The notes under the pieces are model-generated. The model was not told where the DNA came from. It worked only from the letters and a program-made list of their open reading frames with translations, and did not search any database. Shown in pieces: positions 25,565-32,299 of a DNA stretch of 64,000 bases; position 1 is the stretch's first letter, and every line of letters begins with the position of its first letter. Position numbers and translations under genes: made by a program. Source of the stretch: JAAFIP01 sp031367325 (GTDB lineage: Bacteria > Pseudomonadota > Gammaproteobacteria > Burkholderiales > Burkholderiaceae_C); the NCBI GenBank assembly GCA_031367325.1, contig JANLPQ010000033.1, positions 27,390 to 91,389 on the forward strand, written 5' to 3'.

Positions 25565-26277
25565 GCTTTGCCTTTAGCGCTTGGGTTAGCCTCGGCCCAG
25601 CGAAAGCCGCGCATGGGTACGTTTTCTATGCCGTCAAACTTATCGTCAATTTCTTTAAACGCATCGCGGATGGTGCTGACGTGTTTGCGGATGTTGTCGC
25701 GGTTGCGGCCACTTTTAACCACTTTGTACAGGTCGTCATAGCTCACCACTTCACCACGGTGGGCGTGCAGCGCCGCCAAAATCCGCTGCGCAGTGAGAGG
25801 CAAGTTGACACGCTGGCCGCGCCACAGCGCAGTGTTTTGGCGCAGTGGGTCTAGCTGCAGTTCATCACTGCTGACGACGGGCGCTGTAGCTGTAGGTTTG
25901 GTTTTGGCCGAACGCAAAATATCCAAAAAAGTATCCACAAAATCAGCTTCTTCAAAAGTGGTTTTTTGCAGATAGTCCCAAGCGTCCAGCGCTTTCATAA
26001 TGCTGCGGTAAATCGCCGCAGGCATGGCCGACACCACCAGCACCGGCGTGGCACGCTGTTTGTTGATGGCGTTAATGATGGCTACACCCGCGTGGCGCTC
26101 GCGGCCCAGCTCAATGTCTAACACTACTGCGTCGTAGTCTTCGCGGGCAATAGCGGCCTCTGCATCGTCGCGGTTAAACCATTGGTCTACCTGAATGCCG
26201 GGTTTGGCAGATTCAATCCAGCCCTTAAGCTGGTTGCTCATGGGCAGGTCGTCTTCGATTACAGCAATTTTGGTCAT
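25561..26277 (-). CDS. response regulator with winged-helix-type output
   Basis: This is a 238-residue response regulator. The receiver domain has acidic residues EDD at 8-10, phospho-acceptor Asp54 in VVLDIEL and the conserved Lys in DYLQKTTF. The C-terminal part (about residues 140-232) looks like an OmpR/PhoB-like winged helix, with ALWRGQRVNLPLTAQRILAA and VSTIRDAFKEIDDKF, though it is somewhat divergent. It is the first gene of the operon with the kinase and the GIY-YIG-like gene. It is divergent from the SPFH gene, which may be a target. Confidence 0.92.
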   Translation of the reverse strand: MTKIAVIEDDLPMSNQLKGWIESAKPGIQVDQWFNRDDAEAAIAREDYDAVVLDIELGRERHAGVAIINAINKQRATPVLVVSAMPAAIYRSIMKALDAWDYLQKTTFEEADFVDTFLDILRSAKTKPTATAPVVSSDELQLDPLRQNTALWRGQRVNLPLTAQRILAALHAHRGEVVSYDDLYKVVKSGRNRDNIRKHVSTIRDAFKEIDDKFDGIENVPMRGFRWAEANPSAKGKA

Positions 26278-26488
26278 GGTGTGGCATCTGGTGTGCAGTA
26301 GTGCCCATTATGGGCGAGGCAGGCGCTGCGCCGTGTGAGTTTTTCTTCCGTTGACGGATGATTTTGGCTGTTGTTCTGCCCCAAAGACACCGCGCCATGG
26401 CATTGAATGCTCCGGGCGTAAATCGAACAATAGAGCCTATAGAGACACAGCCCGTGACTCTAAATTTAAACCCTCTTAGGAGCCCACC
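26278..26488. promoter_or_regulatory. divergent promoter region between the two-component and SPFH operons
   Basis: This 211-bp gap must carry both promoters. A TAGGAG ribosome-binding site lies just before the SPFH start. No clear repeats or boxes were identified. Confidence 0.35.
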
Positions 26489-27781
26489 ATGAACCCACGT
26501 TTTACCCAAATCGCCCAGACCATTCGCAACGCCTTTGGCGGCGTATTTGCCAAAACAGCCAGCACCGTCAAAGCTACGGGCCAGCACACTGTGCACCAAG
26601 CAGCAGGTGCGCGCAACTTGCTGCTGACCGCAGCGGTGGTGGCTGGCGCAGGCTACATGGTGTGGACCCACCCACCCGTGCACAACGTAGCGCGCAGCGA
26701 TGTGGCGGTGCGCACCAACCAGCTAACAGGCGGCTTTGACGAGTTTCGTGAAGGCAGCATGGTTTTACTACCTGGCCTACATGAAGTGCGTACCTTCTCA
26801 TTGCGCGATCAGGTGTACCAACCCGCTGAAGGCAGCAAAGCCAGTGGCAGTGCTGCGTTTCAGTCAGTCGAAGGTATGTCTTTAGGTGTGGACATGACAG
26901 TGCGCTACGCCTTGGATGGCAGCAAACTGGGCGCTATGTCTAAAAACCTGCCAGACGATATTGCAGGCCAAGTGGTGCAGCCAGCAGTGCAAGGCGTGAT
27001 CTACAAAATATTGGCCCGCTATACCGTGCGTGAAATTTTCTCCAGCAAGCGCGCAGAAATTCAACAACTGATTGAAGCCGAACTTACCCCCAAACTGGCC
27101 GCCGACGGTATTGTGCTGCGCACTGTGCAAATCGGCAAGATTGACCTGCCTGAAGACTACCGCCGCGGCATGGACAAACTGTTATCCGCCGAGCTAGAAA
27201 CCGAAAAAATGCGCTACACCTTGGCACTTAAAGAAAAGCGCGTCAAAGAAACCGAGCTAGATGCGCAAGCCGAAAAAGTGCGCCGCGAGACCAATGCTGA
27301 AGCCGCAGGCAACGAACAAGTCATTGCCGCCAAAGCGCAAGCCGAGGCGATGAAGCATGTCATCCCCTTCAAGCAAAAGCAAATTGAGCAGCGCCAGCTA
27401 GAAGCCGAGGCCGATAAACAATCCCGTATTCGCACCGCAGAAGGCAGCGCCCAAGCCCGCCGTATTGAAGCGTCAGGTGAGGCCGATTCACGCCAAAAGC
27501 TGGCCGACGCTGAAGCCTACCGCATTGACAAAGTAGGCAAGATCAACAGCGAGCAAATGGCACGCGAGGGTGTGTTGATTACCAAGCACCCATTGCTGAT
27601 TCAAAAGACCATGGCCGACAAACTGAGCGACAAGATCACCGTCATCATTGCACCTCCTTCAACAGATGGCGGCTTTATTGCAGCAGGCCTGCTAGGCGGT
27701 GCACCCAAAGCCAACGCAGACCGCGTAACTGCCAAGGTTGAGCAAAGCAACGAAGAACAAAACACCGAAGAGGCTAAATAA
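26489..27781 (+). CDS. SPFH/prohibitin-family membrane protein
   Basis: This 430-residue protein has one N-terminal membrane span (NLLLTAAVVAGAGYMVW, about residues 45-62), an SPFH/Band-7 domain (about 70-260, including VQPAVQGVIYKILARYTVRE) and an Ala/Glu/Lys/Arg-rich coiled coil (about 230-355). The short Gly-rich tail contains GGFIAAGLLGG. Prohibitin-like proteins form large oligomeric rings that scaffold membrane complexes or proteases. A TAGGAG site precedes the ATG. It is divergent from the response regulator and is followed directly by an SH3-like protein gene. Confidence 0.92.
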   Translation: MNPRFTQIAQTIRNAFGGVFAKTASTVKATGQHTVHQAAGARNLLLTAAVVAGAGYMVWTHPPVHNVARSDVAVRTNQLTGGFDEFREGSMVLLPGLHEVRTFSLRDQVYQPAEGSKASGSAAFQSVEGMSLGVDMTVRYALDGSKLGAMSKNLPDDIAGQVVQPAVQGVIYKILARYTVREIFSSKRAEIQQLIEAELTPKLAADGIVLRTVQIGKIDLPEDYRRGMDKLLSAELETEKMRYTLALKEKRVKETELDAQAEKVRRETNAEAAGNEQVIAAKAQAEAMKHVIPFKQKQIEQRQLEAEADKQSRIRTAEGSAQARRIEASGEADSRQKLADAEAYRIDKVGKINSEQMAREGVLITKHPLLIQKTMADKLSDKITVIIAPPSTDGGFIAAGLLGGAPKANADRVTAKVEQSNEEQNTEEAK

Positions 27782-27782
27782 C

Positions 27783-29207
27783 ATGATCACCGCCACACTC
27801 CTCACCCTAGCCATCGTCACCCAAGACCAAGCCAGCCTGCGCGCCGCCCCGCGCGACTCTGCGGTGCAGCAAGCCGCGCTGTGGCAAGGCGACACGCTAG
27901 AGATTCGCGGCCAGCGCATGGACTATTTGCAGGTGTACGACCATCGCCGCGAACGCGCAGGCTACATCCATACCAGCCAAGTGCGCGTACTGTCCACCAA
28001 GCCCGCCGATGCGCCCGAGCTGTTAACGGTAGTGCGCTTTTTGCGCGACAGCCCCGGCGCAGAGGCTTTGGGCATAGGCTACACCGCTGCGTATTTGAAG
28101 GCTGCCCCTGCCGAGGCGATAGGCGCAGAAGCCTTTGACGCACTGGGCACCATGGCCGAGCGCTTGGCGCGCCGCGCGTCAATTAAGCACAGCAAAGCCA
28201 CTAGCGACGTGATCTCTGCCCACACCGAAGTAGCCGCGTTTTATGGCGTTACCTTCAAAGGCTACGAGCAGGGTAGCACCATGCAGCTGTGCTACAACGG
28301 CGAGGCTTATCAAAGAGTGTTGGCCCTGCCATCCGATGCTGAGCAGCGCGCCCGCGCCGCACTGGCCGTCACGCGCCACGACTGCATGGCCGCAGACATG
28401 CACCCGCAACAACGCTTGGCGCACGACCAGTGGCGCGCTGACATGCTAGACAAAGTGACTGCCACACAGTTTGCGCAATTGTCTGAAGTCAGCAAAAACC
28501 GTCTGCGCCTGCGCCGCGCTGGCGTATCGGCCAGCTTGGCCTTTCAACAAGCCCGCCGCTTAGAAACACCTACTGCTGCCGCACAGCGCGCCCTCAGCGA
28601 GCTGGCTGCTGTCAACAAAGCCGAGTTAACCGATAACGACAGCCAAGAATACAGCGACACCGCCATTCGTGTAGGCGCATCGCGCTGGGCAGCCGAGACA
28701 GCCCAGCCCACATTCGCCAAGCTCACGCTAACCACCGAAGCAGGCCAGCCCGGTGAAACCTGCGTAGCGCTGTTTGAAAACAAAGGCGACGGCAAACCTG
28801 GCAAAGACCCCGTGGCCAAACGCTGCACCTACGGCATTGTGTGGGCCGCCTCGGCCAGCGCACAGCCCAACGGCCAAGCCTTGGCACTGGCAGTGCAGCC
28901 GCTAGACACTTGGCGCGAGCTGTGGGTGTTTCGCAAAACCGCCGACCAATGGACTATTGAAGTATTGCCCCCCGCCAGCAGCAGCCCCGAGCTAGGCTAC
29001 GTAGAGTTTGCAGGTTGGGTGCCTGGCGGCCAGCAAATGCTGATGGCCCGCGAGACGCGCATTGCAGGCCGCATGAAACGCAGCTTCGAAGTAGCGCGTA
29101 TGGACACATTGACAGCAGAGAAGCAAGCCAGCGACCCCGGCCTGCTAGTGGCTTTCGGTAAATGGCAAGACCTTAGCTGGAAGCGGCAGACGGTGAGCTT
29201 GCGTTAA
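27783..29207 (+). CDS. SH3-like-domain protein of unknown function
   Basis: This 474-residue protein begins two bases after the SPFH stop codon. It has a short N-terminal hydrophobic segment (MITATLLTLAIVTQDQASLR) and an SH3-like stretch near residues 30-70 (LEIRGQRMDYLQVYDHRRER and AGYIHTSQVRVL). The remainder is Ala-rich, with no recognised domain, and ends in a possible beta-propeller-like segment (GQQMLMARETRIAGRMKRSF). Close spacing with the SPFH gene suggests the two work together at the membrane. I do not recognise the family. Confidence 0.8.
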   Translation: MITATLLTLAIVTQDQASLRAAPRDSAVQQAALWQGDTLEIRGQRMDYLQVYDHRRERAGYIHTSQVRVLSTKPADAPELLTVVRFLRDSPGAEALGIGYTAAYLKAAPAEAIGAEAFDALGTMAERLARRASIKHSKATSDVISAHTEVAAFYGVTFKGYEQGSTMQLCYNGEAYQRVLALPSDAEQRARAALAVTRHDCMAADMHPQQRLAHDQWRADMLDKVTATQFAQLSEVSKNRLRLRRAGVSASLAFQQARRLETPTAAAQRALSELAAVNKAELTDNDSQEYSDTAIRVGASRWAAETAQPTFAKLTLTTEAGQPGETCVALFENKGDGKPGKDPVAKRCTYGIVWAASASAQPNGQALALAVQPLDTWRELWVFRKTADQWTIEVLPPASSSPELGYVEFAGWVPGGQQMLMARETRIAGRMKRSFEVARMDTLTAEKQASDPGLLVAFGKWQDLSWKRQTVSLR

Positions 29208-29235
29208 GAATTAAAATACAATTTCTGCTAAGAAA

Positions 29236-29293
29236 ATTTAACGTCAAAGTCAAGCAGCGCGCGAAGCGAGACCATTGGAACGCCCAGCTAGAT
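29236..29293 (-). other. weak attC-like site after the toxin-antitoxin pair
   Basis: On the minus strand this 58-bp segment runs from ATCTAGC through TGGGCGTTC to TTTGACGTTAAAT. The end GTTAAAT matches the GTTRRRY core site exactly, and the same heptamer starts the toxin-antitoxin cassette at 29977. The first end (ATCTAGC) is diverged from RYYYAAC. The length equals that of a minimal attC. The antitoxin gene ends inside it, as is common for cassette genes. Confidence 0.4.
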
Positions 29294-29591
29294 TTCTCGC
29301 TGATCGCGCTTTTCTAACCAATCTCACCTCCAACTTGCACCCCAGCGCCTCTGCATATTTGGACAGGGTTGCTAGAGAAGGTGAATGCCTACCACTGCCT
29401 GATTCCATCCGTGCCACTGCAGACTGCGTGGTGCCGATTTTCTCGGCCACCTGTGCTTGCGTGAGTCCTTGCGACGCGCGGGCGTTTAGGAATTCATCCA
29501 AGAGCGAAAATTCGTCGCTCAGTTTTTCATATTCGGCTTTTACTTCGGCGTTGCCTAGCGCCTTGGTGCGCAATTGCTTATGTGTCAGCAT
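29250..29591 (-). CDS. XRE-family antitoxin (HigA-like)
   Basis: This is a 113-residue helix-turn-helix protein, probably the antitoxin and autorepressor of the upstream toxin. The HTH is SQGLTQAQVAEKIGTTQSAV followed by ARMESGSGRHSPSLATLSKY. It overlaps the toxin gene by 14 bp in toxin-first order, as in HigBA-type modules. The last about 20 residues (Arg/Ala/Ser-rich, ending in LASRAA) appear to be encoded by attC-like sequence rather than being a conserved part of the protein. Confidence 0.9.
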   Translation of the reverse strand: MLTHKQLRTKALGNAEVKAEYEKLSDEFSLLDEFLNARASQGLTQAQVAEKIGTTQSAVARMESGSGRHSPSLATLSKYAEALGCKLEVRLVRKARSARNLAGRSNGLASRAA

Positions 29592-29910
29592 CTTTCCACT
29601 CCTTCATGCGCTTACGCGCGAGGGCCAACTCTTTAGGCGGTGTTTTATCTGTCTTTTTCACAAACTGATGGAGCATGACAATTTTCCGCCCTACCAGCGT
29701 GCAATAAAACACCCGCCCAATGCCTTCACGCGATTTCAAGCGCAACTCAAACAAACCTGTGCTCATTGCACGCGTGTGGGGCATTCCCAAATCGGGACCA
29801 AATTCCAACATTCGATCGGTGCAATGAAAGTACCTAGCCAAAATTCCTGCTGGCAATGCGAGTACCTGCATTTGCAGTTTTTCGTCGTGGTATTTGATTT
29901 CCCAATCCAT
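29578..29910 (-). CDS. HigB/RelE-like toxin (Gp49 family)
   Basis: This is a 110-residue toxin of the phage-derived Gp49/HigB-like group in the RelE superfamily, expected to cleave mRNA on the ribosome. Visible features are MPHTRAMSTGLFELRLKSRE, then GIGRVFYCTLVGRKIVMLHQ and FVKKTDKTPPKELALARKRM. It precedes and overlaps its antitoxin. A TATAAT box lies only 7 bp before the ATG and no ribosome-binding site is visible, so a leaderless mRNA is likely. Toxin-antitoxin pairs are common in integron cassette arrays, which fits the surroundings. Confidence 0.9.
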   Translation of the reverse strand: MDWEIKYHDEKLQMQVLALPAGILARYFHCTDRMLEFGPDLGMPHTRAMSTGLFELRLKSREGIGRVFYCTLVGRKIVMLHQFVKKTDKTPPKELALARKRMKEWKDADT

Positions 29911-29915
29911 GTTTT

Positions 29916-29940
29916 AATTATAGCGTATTTGCGATAAATT
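29916..29940 (-). promoter_or_regulatory. toxin-antitoxin promoter with overlapping operator
   Basis: On the minus strand TATAAT occupies 29922-29917 and is followed by TTAAAAC and the toxin ATG. An imperfect inverted repeat (TTATAGC facing GCGATAA) covers the box, a logical binding site for the antitoxin. Confidence 0.5.
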
Positions 29941-29970
29941 AAGAGCCTTATGATGCAGAAATTATGTAAA

Positions 29971-30002
29971 ATTTAACGTTTGACATGATGGATGTGTTAG
30001 AG
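29971..30002 (-). other. truncated attC-like site after the GNAT gene
   Basis: On the minus strand CTCTAAC (sharing the TAA stop of the GNAT gene) and GTTAAAT lie only 32 bp apart end to end, enclosing a short ACAT/ATGT hairpin. CTCTAAC is exactly complementary to the GTTAGAG that begins this cassette, as expected for a cassette's own attC. The centre of the site seems deleted. Confidence 0.45.
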
Positions 30003-30551
30003 CGCATTCTCACCCCAGCGACACCTGGCGTACATGAAACAAGCCCTGGGTTCGGACGAGATGTTCGGGTGAATCGTGTGCCGCTCAAGACGACCCTCGC
30101 GACTGAAGCCTGACTTCTCAAGCGCACGCTGAGACGGAATGTTCTCAGTGTCGCATGTAGCCTGAACTCGATAGACGCTTGGATTCCGCAGCGCCACGCC
30201 CGTAAGCGCTTGGATCGCCTCGGGCATGAAGCCCTTGCCCCAATGCGAAGACGCTAGAACATAGCCGATGTCAACCGTGGTTCCTTGCATGCGAGCTTCA
30301 AGCATTCCGATGGCGACGTTCGAGTGAAGCTCGGTGATGACGTAAGGCAGACGACTTCCAGTCTTCCACTGCACGACACACGAAGCGATCAACTCTTATG
30401 TGACCGATTCCTCTGCATGTGGCCGCCAGATCATGTACCGACAGACCTTCAAATCTTGCGTGTACGACTGAAAGATTTCGCTTGCATCGGCAGCTACCGG
30501 GCAACGCAAACAAAGGCGCGAGGTAGTGAGTGTTTCAGGGAGAGGATGCAC
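29997..30551 (-). pseudogene. GNAT acetyltransferase broken by a stop codon
   Basis: The frame from GTG 30551 reads MHPLPETLTTSRLCLRCPVA, then ADASEIFQSYTQDLKVCRYM and IWRPHAEESVT, then a TAA stop (30396-30398). It continues in the same frame as ELIASCVVQWKTGSRLPYVI to the GNAT core (DIGYVLASSHWGKGFMPEAI, SQRALEKSGFSREGRLERHT). The whole is a full-length GNAT acetyltransferase of the RimJ/RimL type, about 184 codons, with one nonsense codon at position 52. A restart at TTG 30392 would lack the first strands of the fold. Acetyltransferases are frequent integron cassette genes, and this one is flanked by attC-like sequences on both sides. Confidence 0.82.
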
Positions 30552-30558
30552 TGATACG

Positions 30559-30645
30559 CTCTAACGTTGGCGCTGTCCGGCGCGCAGCAACCGCCGCGCA
30601 GCGGCATTTTGATGCTGCGTGTCCGTGACAAGCAACCTGTTATGT
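30559..30645 (-). other. attC-like recombination site
   Basis: This 87-bp segment lies between the two small genes on the minus strand. It starts ACATAAC, ends CGTTAGAGC, and has an imperfect outer dyad in which AGGTTGCTTGTC pairs with GACAGCGCCAACGTT with extra unpaired bases, plus a GC-rich centre. It begins 8 bp after one stop codon and ends about 8 bp before the next start, the spacing expected of an integron attC. ACATAAC is complementary to the GTTATGT that opens this cassette at 30951. RYYYAAC and GTTRRRY are each matched with one deviation. Confidence 0.6.
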
Positions 30646-30652
30646 TTCATAG

Positions 30653-30913
30653 CTAGAGGCCCCATCTAATTACGATGGCATCGGCAATCGCTATCTTTGG
30701 GTCGCAATCCAATTGAGCCAATTTTTCCTTCAATACTGCTATGTGCCACCACGGACAAGAGGGGTCTCCGCAGGGCTCATCTGGGTCACCCTGATGTTCG
30801 AACTCGAGATGAAAGCAAAGCCAGTGCATTTGTTCAAAGACGTCATAGGAGTCGGCGTTTACAGTAACCGGTTGATTGCAGCGCCTACAAATTTTTGGTT
30901 CACTCATTGCCAT
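30653..30913 (-). CDS. small CxxC protein of unknown function
   Basis: This is an 86-residue protein (alternative ATG start at 30907). Cysteines in KICRRCNQPVTVN, LCFHLEFEHQG and PCGDPSCPWWH could bind zinc. I do not recognise the family. It sits as the first cassette-like gene next to the truncated integrase, flanked by a GTTATGT core-like site before its start and an attC-like site after its stop. Small genes of unknown function are the usual content of chromosomal integrons. Confidence 0.7.
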   Translation of the reverse strand: MAMSEPKICRRCNQPVTVNADSYDVFEQMHWLCFHLEFEHQGDPDEPCGDPSCPWWHIAVLKEKLAQLDCDPKIAIADAIVIRWGL

Positions 30914-30944
30914 CAACTTTCAACGCTTGAATGAGACAGGTTGA

Positions 30945-30951
30945 AAACATA
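30945..30951 (-). other. candidate attI core site
   Basis: On the minus strand CGTTATGTTTTC contains GTTATGT, placed between the truncated integrase gene and the first cassette-like gene, where attI is expected. It complements the first heptamer of the attC-like site at 30645. It is only a single short core and cannot be confirmed alone. Confidence 0.4.
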
Positions 30952-30955
30952 ACGA

Positions 30956-30980
30956 ATGTATGCCGCAAAACCTGCGGTAT
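30956..30980. repeat. inverted repeat near the proposed attI
   Basis: GTATGCCGCA and TGCGGTATAC form a 10-bp stem with one mismatch around AAACC. There is no T-run, so it is unlikely to be a terminator. It lies in the integrase-cassette intergenic region and may be part of the attI structure or of a regulator site. Confidence 0.45.
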
Positions 30981-31057
30981 ACAAATGCTGTTGCAATCTA
31001 ATCTGGGCATCAAATACTCCTGAAAGTGACTTGCAGCATGGGTTTCAAGCGACTATT

Positions 31058-31073
31058 TTGTATATTTATACAG
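31058..31073. promoter_or_regulatory. LexA-like box upstream of the integrase fragment
   Basis: TTGTATATTTATACAG matches the SOS-box form CTGT-N8-ACAG with a single mismatch and ends 12 bp before the integrase-like ATG at 31086. Candidate promoter boxes TTGCAG (31031-31036) and TATTTT (31054-31059) are 17 bp apart, so LexA would block initiation. SOS control of integron integrases through such a box is well established. Confidence 0.65.
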
Positions 31074-31085
31074 TTATAAGAATCC

Positions 31086-31346
31086 ATGAAACCCGGCAAC
31101 GCTCCATTGCAATTCATTCGGCTCTTAGACCAGATGCATGAGCATATTCGGTATTTACACTGTAACCTAGGCACTGAAAAAATGTACCTGTATTCGGTCA
31201 AATTCTTCGTTCGGTGGCATGGTCGCGACAGGGTAATGCGCCATCCGCGTAAAATGGCGGGGCCGAAGATTGAGGTGCTGGGTAAGTCTGTTTTGCAAGT
31301 ACTAGCGATACAAAGCTGCAGCTCACTTAATTCACTACAAATTTAA
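31086..31346 (+). pseudogene. intI: truncated integron integrase (IntI-like)
   Basis: The first about 63 residues match the N-terminal SAM-like domain of integron integrases: LLDQMHEHIRYLHCNLGTEK, then MYLYSVKFFVRWHG and RHPRKMAGPKIE, compared with IntI1 LLDQLRERIRYLHYSLRTEQ, AYVHWVRAFIRFHG, RHPATLGSSEVE (recalled from memory). Similarity stops near 31273, and the frame ends at 31346 inside a family A repeat. The catalytic domain with the Arg-His-Arg-Tyr tetrad and the integron-specific insertion, about 250 residues, is missing. The gene points away from the cassette-like genes, as in all integrons. It cannot encode an active recombinase. Confidence 0.78.
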
Positions 31347-31435
31347 TAGCTGTTTGTGTAGTAAATATTTGAACTATAGGCCTGAATGGCACAACAAATC
31401 GTCATTTGTAAGCTTATGCGACAAGGCTAGCTCAT
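31323..31435. repeat. degenerate copy of the rsmI 3' end plus family A repeat
   Basis: This segment aligns nearly base for base with 32186-32299 at an offset of 863-864 bp. It includes a family A repeat (31333-31385), the shared GGCACAA, and a diverged copy of the last about 12 codons of rsmI (GCGACAAGGCTAGCTCAT against GCGACAAAGCTAACTCAT). The truncated integrase frame ends inside it. Confidence 0.75.
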
Positions 31436-31556
31436 CTATCCATGGAGGGTTCGACTTCATAGAGGGATTGGCACATTCAATTTATCCTTCATATTTGTAT
31501 TTAATACTTTTTGAAGGATAAATTTAAGCTTAGCAAGGTGTTTTAAGCCATAGCAC
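31347..31556. other. A/T-rich gap with a perfect inverted repeat
   Basis: AATTTATCCTTC (31479-31490) and GAAGGATAAATT (31513-31524) form a perfect 12-bp stem with a 22-base loop. No gene is visible here. Base composition is more A/T-rich than the surrounding core genome. Confidence 0.5.
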
Positions 31557-31769
31557 TCATGGCATAGCCTTAGTACTGCAGGCGGGATCATAAGCTCCCG
31601 CAGCGTCTGAGTCCGAACTTGAGTTCACAAACTGTGATTTCAAGTTGGTAAATACGTGGCATGTATGGTCATTCATCAGTACCCAGTATTTCTTCGCAGT
31701 GAGCTCAGGCGCGCGTACGCCGTAGATCTGTGCGCGTTGGCTGGAATGAAGGTTTAGGTACCATCGCAC
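31557..31769 (-). CDS. doubtful 70-residue frame
   Basis: The minus-strand frame encodes a 70-residue sequence containing KKYWVLMNDHTCHVF and SDSDAAGAYDPACSTKAMP. It follows the SnoaL-like gene by 5 bp. I see no domain, signal or ribosome-binding site. It may be the remnant of a larger accessory gene or not a gene at all. Confidence 0.25.
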   Translation of the reverse strand: MRWYLNLHSSQRAQIYGVRAPELTAKKYWVLMNDHTCHVFTNLKSQFVNSSSDSDAAGAYDPACSTKAMP

Positions 31770-31774
31770 TCACT

Positions 31775-32167
31775 TTAAAACATTGAGTTCGAGTGCTTTG
31801 ATTCGCTGGGCACAACCTGCAGCACGTCCCAGTGTTCGACGATTTTTCCTTCGCTGTCGAAGCGGAAAATATCGATGCCCGCCCAGTCCTTGTTCTTGTC
31901 CGTAGGCCAAGTCTGATGGCAATGAAGGACAACAAAACTGCCTTCGGCCACAGATCGCTTGAAGTGAACCTGCTTGTCCGGATAATCTCGCGCCATCTGT
32001 TCAAAGTACTCGACAAAAGCGTCCTTGCCATCCGCCACGTGTGGGTTATGTTGTGTATAGCTTGCTCCCACATAGCGCTCTACGGCCTCACGCGGTTTGC
32101 ACTGGTTGAACATTAGCTCATAGAAAGCCATCGCGTTACTGCGGTTTTCCTCGGGGGTGCTGGGCAT
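31775..32167 (-). CDS. SnoaL-like protein
   Basis: This 130-residue single-domain NTF2-fold protein starts MPSTPEENRSNAMAFYELMF. It continues with AVERYVGASYTQHNPHVADG, SFVVLHCHQTWPTDK and GIDIFRFDSEGKIVEHWDVL, the pattern of predicted SnoaL-like aldol-condensation enzymes. A substrate cannot be named. It sits between the two copies of the rsmI 3' end, so it may have arrived with that rearrangement. It reads towards the integron remnant. Confidence 0.88.
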   Translation of the reverse strand: MPSTPEENRSNAMAFYELMFNQCKPREAVERYVGASYTQHNPHVADGKDAFVEYFEQMARDYPDKQVHFKRSVAEGSFVVLHCHQTWPTDKNKDWAGIDIFRFDSEGKIVEHWDVLQVVPSESKHSNSMF

Positions 32168-32185
32168 ACGTGCTCCTTCAAGAAT

Positions 32186-32299
32186 GCACTTAATTTACTA
32201 TAAATTTAATAGCTGCTTGAGCAGTAAATACTTGGACTACAGGGCTAAGTGGCACAATAAATCCTCATTTATCCGATTTGAGCGACAAAGCTAACTCAT
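32186..32299. repeat. rsmI 3' end and repeat, native copy of the duplication
   Basis: This is the partner of 31323-31435. It contains a family A repeat (32196-32248) and the true last codons and stop of rsmI. Confidence 0.75.

Noticed and set aside
30956..30980. The hairpin as a rho-independent terminator
   Set aside because: No T-run follows on either strand.
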